From Papillibacter sp. (GTDB lineage Bacteria > Bacillota > Clostridia > Oscillospirales > Oscillospiraceae): a stretch of DNA of 33,806 nt. Location: positions 1 through 33,806 of the forward strand of contig DUPW01000128.1 in assembly GCA_012838125.1 (NCBI GenBank), given 5' to 3'. Below the pieces are notes generated by a model. The model was not told the origin of the DNA, searched no databases, and worked only from the letters and a program-made list of their open reading frames with translations. Shown piece by piece: positions 1-6,820 of the stretch; positions within the stretch are counted from its first letter, which is position 1, and each line of letters starts with the position of its first letter. The translations under genes were made by a program, and so were the position numbers.

Positions 1-66
1 GACTGCTTCCACAACTTTCTGTTTAAATTCTGCCGTGTATCGTTTGTTCGGCACTCCTTTTGGCAT
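1..66 (-). CDS. IS3-family transposase OrfA, N-terminal fragment (runs off window)
   Basis: The minus strand reads ATG followed by 21 more sense codons up to the window edge, giving a peptide starting MPKGVPNKRYTAEFKQKVVE. This is the characteristic N-terminus of the helix-turn-helix OrfA of IS3-family (IS150-like) transposases, which binds the terminal repeats and is normally fused to the DDE integrase OrfB by programmed frameshifting. Only 22 residues are visible, so integrity of the element cannot be judged. Confidence 0.7.
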   Translation of the reverse strand, partial: MPKGVPNKRYTAEFKQKVVEAV

Positions 67-125
67 AAAAACACCCCAATCGTTATTCAGTATACCATAC
101 TGTCTAACAATTGGGGTGCAGTTCA
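1..125 (-). mobile_element. End of an IS3-family insertion sequence (left part outside window)
   Basis: Read on the minus strand, this segment starts with an imperfect terminal-repeat-like sequence (TGAACTGCACCCCAATTGTT, ending near 120-125), then a TATACT-like box, then the first codons of an IS3-family OrfA. A 9-bp inverted repeat (72-80 with 110-118, CACCCCAAT/ATTGGGGTG) lies between the tip and the start codon. The exact outer boundary is uncertain by about 5 bases because the other end and the target duplication are not visible. The element sits about 31 bases past the glnK stop, in the same orientation. Confidence 0.72.
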
Positions 126-156
126 TATCCATACTTCCGGTTTCTTTCTTTAACGC

Positions 157-504
157 TTACGCTTTAAGGGCGCTGTGTCCCTTTTCGCAGGTGCGGATTC
201 GGATGGCCTCTTCCACGTTCATGATGAAGATTTTACCGTCCCCCACATCGCCGGTTTTCGCGCTTTTGACGATGACGGTTTTGATGGTGTCCACGTCTTC
301 GTCCTTCACCACGAGCTCGATGCATACTTTGGGGATGAGGTCAATCTCATATTTCTCGCCCCGCCATGAACGGATGATACCCTTTTGATTGCCCTGTCCC
401 ATGACCTCCGAGATGGTGATGCCGTAGTAACAGTCGAGGTTTTCCAGCGCCATGCGCACGTCGGACAGCTTTTCCGGCCGGATAATTGCTTTGATGAGTT
501 TCAT
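157..504 (-). CDS. glnK: P-II nitrogen regulatory protein (GlnK type)
   Basis: This 115-residue protein has the usual P-II length and pattern: an N-terminal MKLIKAIIRPEKL strand, a T-loop around residues 37-55 (GQGNQKG...RGEKY), the ATP-binding B-loop KTGDVGDGKIF near residue 83, and the C-terminal EEAIRIRTCEKG. P-II trimers bind ATP/ADP and 2-oxoglutarate and plug the AmtB channel. The gene lies 22 bases after amtB on the same strand with a GGGGGAG ribosome binding site, so it is the distal gene of an amtB-glnK operon. The T-loop tyrosine that enterobacteria uridylylate (position 51 there) is a tryptophan here (W47), so control by uridylylation at that site is unlikely. An IS3-type element begins just beyond the stop codon and no terminator is seen between them. 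Confidence 0.93.
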   Translation of the reverse strand: MKLIKAIIRPEKLSDVRMALENLDCYYGITISEVMGQGNQKGIIRSWRGEKYEIDLIPKVCIELVVKDEDVDTIKTVIVKSAKTGDVGDGKIFIMNVEEAIRIRTCEKGHSALKA

Positions 505-526
505 AGCGTTTCAACTCCCCCAAAAT

Positions 527-1891
527 TCATGCGCTTATTTTCGATTTTGCTTCGGATTTTGCTTCCTCGGAACCCATGTCCTCAATGAGATGGGCATAGT
601 TCGTCTTGCGGGACAGAAATTCCGGATACGCCTCGTTGCCGTGTTCGCCGATATCGAGACCGGCCAGCTCTTCCCTGATGGAGACCCGCAGGCCCACCGT
701 CTTCTTAATGGCAAGCCAGATAAGCGCCGTTGTGACGAAGACAAAGGCGCCGACGGTAACCACGCCGAGGGCTTGAACGCCAAGCTGCCCAAGGCCGCCG
801 CCGAAAAGCAGGCCATTGACTTCGTTGCCGAGGATGCCCTCCTGGGCAAACAGACCGACGCACAGCGTGCCGAAGATGCCGTTGGCAAGGTGGACTGCCG
901 TGGCGCCCACGGGGTCGTCAAGCCGCAGCTTATCGAAAAACAGGGACGCGAAGACCACGAGAACGCCGCCGGCTGCGCCGATGATAAGGGAGCTCGTCAC
1001 GCTTACGAAGGCACAGGCGGGTGTGATGGCAACGAGTCCGGCCAGAAGGCCGTTGATGGACATGCTCATGTCGGGCTTGCCCAGCTTTATCCACGCCGTC
1101 ACCGTTGCGGCGAGAACCCCCATGATACCGGCGGTGTTCGTCACCACGAGGATATGGCCGATGGCCCCGGGGTCTGCCGCCATGGTGGAGCCGGGATTAA
1201 AGCCGAACCAGCCGAGCCAGAGGATGAAGGCGCCGATGGTGGCCAGCGCCACGCTGTGGCCTGGGATGGGGTTGATTCTGCCCGATTTTGTGTACTTGCC
1301 GATGCGGGGGCCTAAAATCATGATTCCGGAGAGGGCGGCCCACCCGCCCACGGCGTGAACAGCCGTTCCGCCGGCAAAGTCCATAAAGCCAAGCTTGCTG
1401 AGCCAGCCGCCGCCCCAGATCCAGTGGCCGGTAACGGGGTAGATGAGCATGGTGAGAATCAGGGAGAAGAGGATAAAGGAGAGGTACTTGATTCTCTCCG
1501 CCACAGCGCCGGACACAATCGTGGCGGCCGTTCCGCAGAAGACGAGCTGGAAGAAGAACTTGACCCAGAAGGGAATGCCAGCCCATGAGATGGCGGAGTA
1601 GACGCCTTCGTAAGCTGCGCCCACATTTGGCGAGTTATCGGCACCGGAGGCAAAGAGAAGCCCCTTCGTTCCGATGAAGCCGCTGCCGTCTCCGAACATG
1701 AGGCCCCAGCCCAGGAGGAAAAAGCCTAAGGAAGATACGGCAAAGACGATGAAGTTTTTCGACAGAATGTTAACAGTATTCTTCGAGCGGCACATTCCGC
1801 TTTCTAAGGTTGCAAAGCCGGCGTTCATGAAGAACACGAGCATACCGGCGAGGACAACCCACAGCGCGTCGAGTATGATGTTTGTCTCCAT
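527..1891 (-). CDS. amtB: Ammonium transporter AmtB
   Basis: The 454-residue product has about 11 hydrophobic segments, as expected for an Amt/Rh channel that carries ammonium across the cytoplasmic membrane. The Amt signature is clear (a stretch DFAGGTAVHAVGGWAAL around residue 170), with the first pore histidine inside it and the second in VGATAVHLANGIFG near residue 330. The cytoplasmic tail GLDIGEHGNEAYPEF is the segment that couples to P-II proteins. The ATG is preceded by GAGGGA. It is the first gene of a two-gene unit with glnK. A terminator-like hairpin in its leader (1921-1976) suggests transcription attenuation, probably linked to nitrogen supply. Confidence 0.96.
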   Translation of the reverse strand: METNIILDALWVVLAGMLVFFMNAGFATLESGMCRSKNTVNILSKNFIVFAVSSLGFFLLGWGLMFGDGSGFIGTKGLLFASGADNSPNVGAAYEGVYSAISWAGIPFWVKFFFQLVFCGTAATIVSGAVAERIKYLSFILFSLILTMLIYPVTGHWIWGGGWLSKLGFMDFAGGTAVHAVGGWAALSGIMILGPRIGKYTKSGRINPIPGHSVALATIGAFILWLGWFGFNPGSTMAADPGAIGHILVVTNTAGIMGVLAATVTAWIKLGKPDMSMSINGLLAGLVAITPACAFVSVTSSLIIGAAGGVLVVFASLFFDKLRLDDPVGATAVHLANGIFGTLCVGLFAQEGILGNEVNGLLFGGGLGQLGVQALGVVTVGAFVFVTTALIWLAIKKTVGLRVSIREELAGLDIGEHGNEAYPEFLSRKTNYAHLIEDMGSEEAKSEAKSKISA

Positions 1892-1920
1892 TTTTCATTC
1901 CCTCTTTCACAATAAATTTT

Positions 1921-1976
1921 ATTAAAACAAAAACGAGGGCGCTTAAAACCTACGCAGTTTTAAACACCCTCGTTTT
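1921..1976 (-). terminator. Attenuator-like hairpin in the amtB leader
   Basis: On the minus strand a long stem (AAAACGAGGG pairing with CCCTCGTTTT, plus an inner TTAAAAC/GTTTTAA stem) is followed by TTTTTGTTTT, about 30 bases ahead of the amtB start codon. It has the form of an intrinsic terminator, but it lies between the previous terminator and amtB, so it must be bypassed for amtB to be expressed. That arrangement is typical of leader attenuation. No recognisable antiterminator or riboswitch was identified. Confidence 0.6.
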
Positions 1977-2076
1977 CACTGTAAACACACACTATTCAGT
2001 TTCTTTTCGGCCGTCCCGCGCCTTTTTACGACACCCCGCCATTGGAAATGTCCGCCGCGGGAGGGCCACACTATGA

Positions 2077-2107
2077 CAAAAGGGCGCTACATAAATGCAG
2101 CGCCCTT
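2077..2107 (-). terminator. Rho-independent terminator after the small-protein gene
   Basis: AAGGGCGCT (2080-2088) pairs with AGCGCCCTT (2099-2107), with extra CAT/ATG pairing in the middle, followed on the minus strand by TTTTG. It separates the upstream macro-domain/small-protein genes from the amtB leader. The U-tract is short, so efficiency is uncertain. Confidence 0.6.
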
Positions 2108-2166
2108 GCTTCTGTTTCATTATATTACAGCGTCACGATGAAAATTGCAAGTCTTTTCTTAAAATT

Positions 2167-2364
2167 TCATGCCTCCTGAGAGAAACTTTTTTGCTCCTTT
2201 TCGATAAGGGAGAGCGCCACTTTCAGTGCGGCAATCCGCCGCTCAAGAAGCGTCCTCTGGGACTTTCCCAGTTTGGCGGCGTCGATTTTTTCGCACTTTT
2301 TCAGGGTGGAGAGCAGCGCCCGGTGGGCATCCTTCAGTTCTTCTGCGGTAAAATCGGGCATCAT
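2167..2364 (-). CDS. Small conserved-looking helical protein, function unknown
   Basis: This 65-residue product is charged and mostly helical by composition, with no membrane segment, signal peptide or cysteine. The pattern TAEELKDAHRALLSTLKKCEK followed by LLERRIAALKVALSLIEKE suggests two amphipathic helices that could form a small coiled coil. Two ATG codons lie side by side (2364 and 2361), and an AAAGG stretch lies 7-10 bases upstream, so either may be used. It follows the macro-domain gene after about 60 bases on the same strand and is followed by a terminator, so the two may be co-transcribed. I do not recognise a named family with certainty. The coding call rests on reading-frame length, the ribosome binding site and the terminator. 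Confidence 0.6.
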   Translation of the reverse strand: MMPDFTAEELKDAHRALLSTLKKCEKIDAAKLGKSQRTLLERRIAALKVALSLIEKEQKSFSQEA

Positions 2365-2426
2365 TGACCGGACCTTTCTGTATACACGTTTGTAGGGGTT
2401 GCGCCGGGGTTGGGCAAGGGAACAGT

Positions 2427-2948
2427 TTATGCGTCCTGATGCTCAAGCTCCCCGAAGAGATTGCGGGCAAGCGCGATGACCTCCTTGTCAAACAGGGTGA
2501 GGTAGACCTCCATCTCCTGCTCTTTCAGGAAATCCCGTATTGCGGAGACGGCGACTTTGAGGGCTTCCCCCTTGGGATAGCCGTATATCCCGCTAGAAAT
2601 GAGGGGAAAGGCGACGCTTTGGCACCCCTTTTCCGCGGCGGCACTCAGAGTGTTTGTATACGCCGCGCGAAGGAGGGCTTCGCTCTCCTGCGGGGTGTAG
2701 TTGTGGTAGACGGGGCCGGCGGCGTGGATGACGTACTGTGCCGGAAGGGCAAAGCCCGGTGTGACGACGGCCTGACCCGTTTCAATGGGGGCGAGCCTGT
2801 CGCAGGCGGCCTGGAGTTTTTCCGCTCCCGCCGCCCTGAAAATGGCGCCGCAGACGCCGCCGCCCATCTTCAGCTCCGTATTGGCGGCGTTGACGATGGC
2901 GTCCACCTTCATTTTCGTAATGTCCTGCTGGGTTAAAGTCAGCGGCAT
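2427..2948 (-). CDS. Macro-domain protein (O-acetyl-ADP-ribose deacetylase-like)
   Basis: The 173-residue protein is a single macro domain, the ADP-ribose-binding fold that removes O-acetyl or protein-linked ADP-ribose. Visible motifs are DAIVNAANTELKMGGGVCGAIFRAAG (residues 15-41), which holds the conserved NAAN and glycine-rich catalytic loop, then VIHAAGPVY near residue 95 and the phosphate-binding ISSGIYGYPKGEA near residue 120. A longer reading from a GTG at 2957 is possible, but the GAGAGG ribosome binding site would then overlap that start, so the ATG at 2948 is preferred. It is the upstream neighbour of the 65-residue protein. The cellular substrate is unknown. Confidence 0.92.
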   Translation of the reverse strand: MPLTLTQQDITKMKVDAIVNAANTELKMGGGVCGAIFRAAGAEKLQAACDRLAPIETGQAVVTPGFALPAQYVIHAAGPVYHNYTPQESEALLRAAYTNTLSAAAEKGCQSVAFPLISSGIYGYPKGEALKVAVSAIRDFLKEQEMEVYLTLFDKEVIALARNLFGELEHQDA

Positions 2949-3019
2949 GGCGCACACCTCTCATGATAAATACTGTTTTCCTCAACATACCATAAGATTT
3001 CAGCGCGTTCAAGCGCGAG

Positions 3020-3067
3020 AAAAGGGCTGAGGCGAAGTCTTAGAGGAAAACTTCCCGCAGCCCTTTT
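3020..3067 (-). terminator. Terminator downstream of the URO-D-like gene
   Basis: AAAAGGGCTG (3020-3029) pairs with CAGCCCTTTT (3058-3067), with a second inner stem of GAAGT/ACTTC. It lies about 20 bases after the stop of the minus-strand URO-D-family gene and ends in TTTTCT on that strand. Confidence 0.7.
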
Positions 3068-3086
3068 GCTTTTGTATGCGTCTTGA

Positions 3087-4196
3087 CTATGTAACCATCG
3101 CGCTGGGCCGATGCGCCATATCGCAGCACTTTTTGCGGGAGTAGGAATACAGCTCCTCGCAGAAGGCAGGCGTGCAGGCAGAGAGGTTGTAGTGATAGAA
3201 GCAGGGCTTGCCTGGCTGCATGAACCGGTCCACGAAGTCCCGGGCGGCCTTGCGCATCTCGTCCTCCGTCTTACCCTCGGCGGAGATGCCCGGGTCCACG
3301 CCCACGAGGATTTTATCGCCGTACATCTCATAGACCAACTGCGAGTCCACGATATTCTGGGGGAACCAGGCGTCCCAGCCTGCCGCAATCATATTCGGCA
3401 CCTGCTTAATGTTCTGCCCGCAGGAGTGCAGCTCTGCCGTCTTGCCCCGGGAATGGAGGAAATCCGTCACCCGGCGCATGTAGGGCACAATCATCTCCGC
3501 ACACAGCTCGGGGGAGAAGAAAGTCTCCTTCTGAGAGCCCCAGTCGTCGTGAATGGAGAAGCCGTCTATGTCGGGGTAGGCGTCAATCATGCGGCCGAAG
3601 ATGGTGATGTACAGGTCGGTGAGCCGGTCGAAGAATTTGTGAACTGCTTCCTTCTGGTCCTCGTCGTAGAGGGCCATCAGGGCGTTTTCGAAGTCCAGCA
3701 TGGAGATAAGCCGCTCAAACCAGCCGTTAAGAAAGCTGATGATATTGTACGCATCGCTTTTAAGATAGGTGCCGTTATTCGCCTTTGCGCTGCCTTTCCA
3801 GTCCCACTCGTCGGGATTAGGCCACTGGACTTTCTCCAGCAGCTCCCACGCGTCCTCAGCAAAGGGCTTGCCGGGGCGCACCATGGACCCGCCCACCGCC
3901 GGGACGTACTCCCACTCGATGCCGAACATATCCGGCACGAGCCCGTCCGTCACAGGCGGGACGGGATTGGCTTCAAATACGAAGGCCCGGGCGATGTTGT
4001 CGGGGATGACGGCGGGGGTCATCATCCTCATGTTTATGCCGAAAATCAGCCAATAGGGATCTCTGCGGAAGGTGGCCTTGACGGCCTCCTTCATGGAGCA
4101 GGGGTAGTTAAAAAAGGGCAGCCCGGGCATGCCGAACAGGGGAGGCGTCTCGCCCACGACCTCAAGTTCTTTTTCGCTAAACTTCGGTATGCGCAT
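3087..4196 (-). CDS. URO-D-family protein, probable cobalamin-linked methyltransferase (MtaA/CmuA-like)
   Basis: The 369-residue product belongs to the uroporphyrinogen-decarboxylase fold family, but it carries a zinc-thiolate pattern rather than heme-biosynthesis features. His257 and Cys259 lie in the sequence ELHSCG, and Cys341 lies in SACTPAF. In the MtaA-type methylcobamide methyltransferases, such H-x-C and distal Cys residues bind the zinc that activates the thiol acceptor. The segment SIHDDWGSQ (residues 214-222) is typical of the same subgroup. The ATG is preceded by AAAGGAAG. No corrinoid protein or activating enzyme is nearby, so the methyl donor and acceptor are unknown. It lies downstream of the GH63-like gene on the same strand, after a 260-base gap. 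Confidence 0.82.
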   Translation of the reverse strand: MRIPKFSEKELEVVGETPPLFGMPGLPFFNYPCSMKEAVKATFRRDPYWLIFGINMRMMTPAVIPDNIARAFVFEANPVPPVTDGLVPDMFGIEWEYVPAVGGSMVRPGKPFAEDAWELLEKVQWPNPDEWDWKGSAKANNGTYLKSDAYNIISFLNGWFERLISMLDFENALMALYDEDQKEAVHKFFDRLTDLYITIFGRMIDAYPDIDGFSIHDDWGSQKETFFSPELCAEMIVPYMRRVTDFLHSRGKTAELHSCGQNIKQVPNMIAAGWDAWFPQNIVDSQLVYEMYGDKILVGVDPGISAEGKTEDEMRKAARDFVDRFMQPGKPCFYHYNLSACTPAFCEELYSYSRKKCCDMAHRPSAMVT

Positions 4197-4456
4197 CGTT
4201 TTCTTCCTTTCTATTATTTATCCGGGTGACGGGGCATGCGTTTCCCGCTTAGACGGCGCTGGGGCAGGGGAAAGCGAAGGCGCAAGGGGGTCATGCGGTT
4301 TCACCGCGTTTCGCAGGCTTCACCGGAGCGCCAAACCCCAGCGCAACTATGGTACGCAGCGGCTTTCGCCTTTTCGGGCGTTTTCAGCGCTGTGAAGTCC
4401 TGCGAAAGGGCATATCATAGGCCGTCTGTACGATTTCGGCGTTACCAAACCTCAAA
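4197..4456 (-). other. Intergenic region between the GH63-like and URO-D-like genes
   Basis: This 260-base stretch has no convincing reading frame. It contains short GC-rich inverted repeats such as GCGGTTTCACCGC near 4298-4310. I could not identify a clean promoter or terminator, so whether the flanking genes share a transcript is open. Confidence 0.4.
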
Positions 4457-6223
4457 CTAATCCCCGTACTGGTCCGCCAGGAAGAAGAAGCAGGAGGAGG
4501 CCCATGCCGACCAGAACAAGCCCCGCTCACCGAAGGCGGTGAGGCTGCGGTCTTCTTTTCCCGTGAGGGCATTGTGAATGTGGAAGAAGCCGTGATTTTT
4601 CATGATGCGGCAGTAATTGACGGCCACTTTTTTCGCCAAATCCGGACGGTCGCAGGCCTCGAAAGCCAGCACCATGAGAAACTCAGCCGGTGTGATGATG
4701 CTGCCGCCTGTAAAGCCGTGTCGGAAGAAGTCGCTGGTGAGGCCCTCGCTGGCAAGACCGTAGGGTGTGTCAAACCCCTCGGGGCTGAATATCGTCTCGA
4801 TGCTCTTGTCAATAATCTCCTGGGGCAGGCGTTTACCGAGAAGCAGGGGCATGTAAAGGGAGATGTTCAGTGTCTCGGATTTTGCGCCCGTGGCGGGGTT
4901 AAAGGCGATCCATTTCTCGCCGTCCCAGAATTTCTCCACAATCTTTTGCGTCAGCGCCTTCGCCCGGGCCATCCATTCGTCGCACCACTGACTGCTCATG
5001 CCGCACTCGGCCCCCAGCCGCGCCACGGCCTCCAGCTGCAGGGCGAGGAAGGTGTTGAGGTCGGGGCTCGCTAAGGGAAATCCCACGGGGGTGTAGTAGG
5101 TGGCATCCTCCCAGCCCGTCTCGATGGAGCCCTGATATTCCGTGAGGCCGTCCCCGTCCTTGTCGCGGAAGCGGAAGAAGTAATCCGTCCACTGAACAAG
5201 ACGCTCAAGGAGCCACTTTTTCTCCTCAAGGGGCACGTCGGCAAGTCTGCCGTTGTCCATGAGCCAATTGAGCATGATGCCATGGACGGGCGGCTTGAGG
5301 GCGTCGCTGTTGAAGAAGGCTTTGAAGCCCACAGCGTCCATGAGTCGGCCGTTTTTGTCCATGAAGTCGAAGCAGGAGCAGAACACATCCCAGGCCAGCT
5401 TCTTATCCCGGGAGAGCCAGACGGCCTGCATGGGCTGCTGCCAGACGAAGGCCGCTTCGAAGATGCTGTGAATCATCTTCACCATGGTGCGCTTGTAGTC
5501 CGATTCCCCGTCGGGCTCCACCATCATGCTCCACGTCTGCCACAGTGACTGCAGGCGCACCTCCTCGAACTCTCCGGGCAGGCTCGGCATGACGCTTTCG
5601 CAAAAGGCTCCGAACTCCTCTCTCACGGACTGGACGCAGGCCTCGTAGGAGGGGTAGTCGCCCAGCGGGCGCTTATCCGGGTCGGTGGTGAAATCCTCGA
5701 AGGCCGCGGCCATGACGCCCTTGTCATCTGGCAGGATGTCTATGTACCCTGCGCCGGGGTGGAGGGTTCCCGATAGGGGGGTGAGCAGGATGCGGGTGAG
5801 GAAGAAGTCGAGCAGATAGCGGTTGTCCTTATCCATTAGGTCGGTGATGCCGGAGGAGAAGAGTTTCGGCTTCGGCGTGACGCGCAGTCCCAGCCCCTCC
5901 GTGCCCCGGGCCATCGCCATGCTGCGCTCGCCGATGCAGAATCGGATTTCGCCGTGCCGTGTTTCGATGATGACTTCCTCGGCGGTGGTTTTGAGGATGC
6001 AGGGGACAATATTCCCGTTATACAGCGGCTGCAGCTTAATCTGGCGGAAGGTGGATTCGGCGTTAAGACTGGACAGGTAAAAACTTAAGGAGCGGCAGGT
6101 GCAGAGCCAGAGGGTGCATTTCCCGAAAAGGTCCTCCCCCTTATTGTCGTTGGCGAAGGCGAGGAACGACCCTCTCCGGGAATAGGGTGCGTCAAGCAGG
6201 TTCACAAACTGTTTCGTAGCCAT
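4457..6223 (-). CDS. GH63/GH37-like (alpha/alpha)6 glycoside hydrolase
   Basis: The 588-residue cytoplasmic protein (no signal peptide) has an N-terminal beta-rich part to about residue 190 and a C-terminal helical-barrel part. The barrel holds FRDKDGDGLTEY (352-363) and ETGWEDATYY (368-377), which match the [DN]-rich and GW(D/E)DxxYY motifs of GH63/GH37 enzymes such as YgjK, trehalase and mannosylglycerate hydrolase. Asp373 is the likely catalytic acid by position. The C-terminal FGERGLFWSAWASSCFFFLA matches the end of the barrel and may supply the base (Glu). The ATG follows AAAGGAG. Substrate cannot be told from sequence; a glucoside or mannoside is possible. It is not part of the phloroglucinol-type operons, though it lies next to one. 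Confidence 0.75.
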   Translation of the reverse strand: MATKQFVNLLDAPYSRRGSFLAFANDNKGEDLFGKCTLWLCTCRSLSFYLSSLNAESTFRQIKLQPLYNGNIVPCILKTTAEEVIIETRHGEIRFCIGERSMAMARGTEGLGLRVTPKPKLFSSGITDLMDKDNRYLLDFFLTRILLTPLSGTLHPGAGYIDILPDDKGVMAAAFEDFTTDPDKRPLGDYPSYEACVQSVREEFGAFCESVMPSLPGEFEEVRLQSLWQTWSMMVEPDGESDYKRTMVKMIHSIFEAAFVWQQPMQAVWLSRDKKLAWDVFCSCFDFMDKNGRLMDAVGFKAFFNSDALKPPVHGIMLNWLMDNGRLADVPLEEKKWLLERLVQWTDYFFRFRDKDGDGLTEYQGSIETGWEDATYYTPVGFPLASPDLNTFLALQLEAVARLGAECGMSSQWCDEWMARAKALTQKIVEKFWDGEKWIAFNPATGAKSETLNISLYMPLLLGKRLPQEIIDKSIETIFSPEGFDTPYGLASEGLTSDFFRHGFTGGSIITPAEFLMVLAFEACDRPDLAKKVAVNYCRIMKNHGFFHIHNALTGKEDRSLTAFGERGLFWSAWASSCFFFLADQYGD

Positions 6224-6578
6224 ATTTATATTCTCCTTTCTTTAGATTTCAAAGTTGTGAAAACGCCTGCGCGCATGTAAGCGGCGCTTATCTCTGTGGC
6301 GTGCCGCCGGAAAAGGGGAGAGAGGGGAAATTTGTGGAGTATTAACTACAGACAACCTTGAGGGCTGGTGTAATTTGTGCTGATTGTCCTTATGTACCCA
6401 CTGTAGAGCATTGCGAGACAGTTATCAATTGGCAAGGTATCCAAAAAATACCTCAGCCGCTGCGGGAGGACGGTTTTCCTTCCGGCGATATACTCTATGC
6501 GTCTATCAGACACGCTATTTCCCTTCGTGAGCTTGGGGAGGCGCCCCTTTGCCACCCTTGTCCCAGAGCGACGGGTAT

Positions 6579-6611
6579 AAAAAAACGCCCTGCGGTATAA
6601 GCAGGGCGTTT
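6579..6611 (-). terminator. Rho-independent terminator (distal)
   Basis: AAACGCCCTGC (6583-6593) pairs perfectly with GCAGGGCGTTT (6601-6611) around a 7-base loop, followed on the minus strand by a run of seven T. It could stop any read-through from the leftward operon before it reaches the GH63-like gene. Confidence 0.75.
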
Positions 6612-6708
6612 CGGATGTGTGACTGCAAATCTAAGCGGTGCGGTAACATAAGCGCTGTCACACGCCGATAGCGCGGCGACAAAAAACCACCGCACGGTGA
6701 TGGCGCGT

Positions 6709-6752
6709 AAAAGAAAAACCGCCGCATAACGCTTTTGGCGCTATACGGCGGC
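6709..6752 (-). terminator. Rho-independent terminator of the ferredoxin-flavoprotein-hydrolase unit
   Basis: CCGCCG (6719-6724) pairs with CGGCGG (6746-6751), continued by ATA/TAT and CGC/GCG pairs. On the minus strand it is followed by TTTTTCTTTT. It lies about 70 bases beyond the stop of the phloretin-hydrolase-like gene. Confidence 0.8.
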
Positions 6753-6760
6753 TGTTTCTT

Positions 6761-6803
6761 AAAAGGGAGAACTCGCTTCAGTGAGACAAGGAAACGAGTT
6801 CTC
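6761..6803 (-). terminator. Additional terminator-like hairpin immediately after the hydrolase gene
   Basis: GAGAACTCG (6767-6775) pairs perfectly with CGAGTTCTC (6795-6803) and is followed on the minus strand by CCCTTTT. It is the first of the tandem hairpins after the operon's last stop codon. It may act as a terminator or as a 3'-end-protecting stem. Confidence 0.55.
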
Positions 6804-6820
6804 AGAGGGAGAGTGTGGGA

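Larger units (their letters stand above)
6224..6820. other. 597-base intergenic region with tandem minus-strand terminator hairpins
   Basis: No gene is supported here. The part from 6709 to 6803 holds two terminator-like hairpins facing the end of the minus-strand phloretin-hydrolase-like operon. A third lies at 6579-6611, and a weaker one (CACCG/CGGTG followed by TTTTTT on the minus strand) lies near 6686-6703. The part from about 6345 to 6570 contains only short overlapping frames on both strands with no family resemblance and could be a decayed or repeated intergenic unit. A ribosome binding site (AAAGGAG) for the GH63-like gene is at the left end. Confidence 0.5.

Noticed and set aside
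452-1315. Long plus-strand frame opposite amtB
   Set aside because: It is the antisense shadow of a clear ammonium transporter, with no ribosome binding site and no family resemblance.
3111-4229. 372-codon plus-strand frame opposite the URO-D-like gene
   Set aside because: Composition is that of a GC-rich shadow frame; the minus-strand protein has recognisable motifs throughout.
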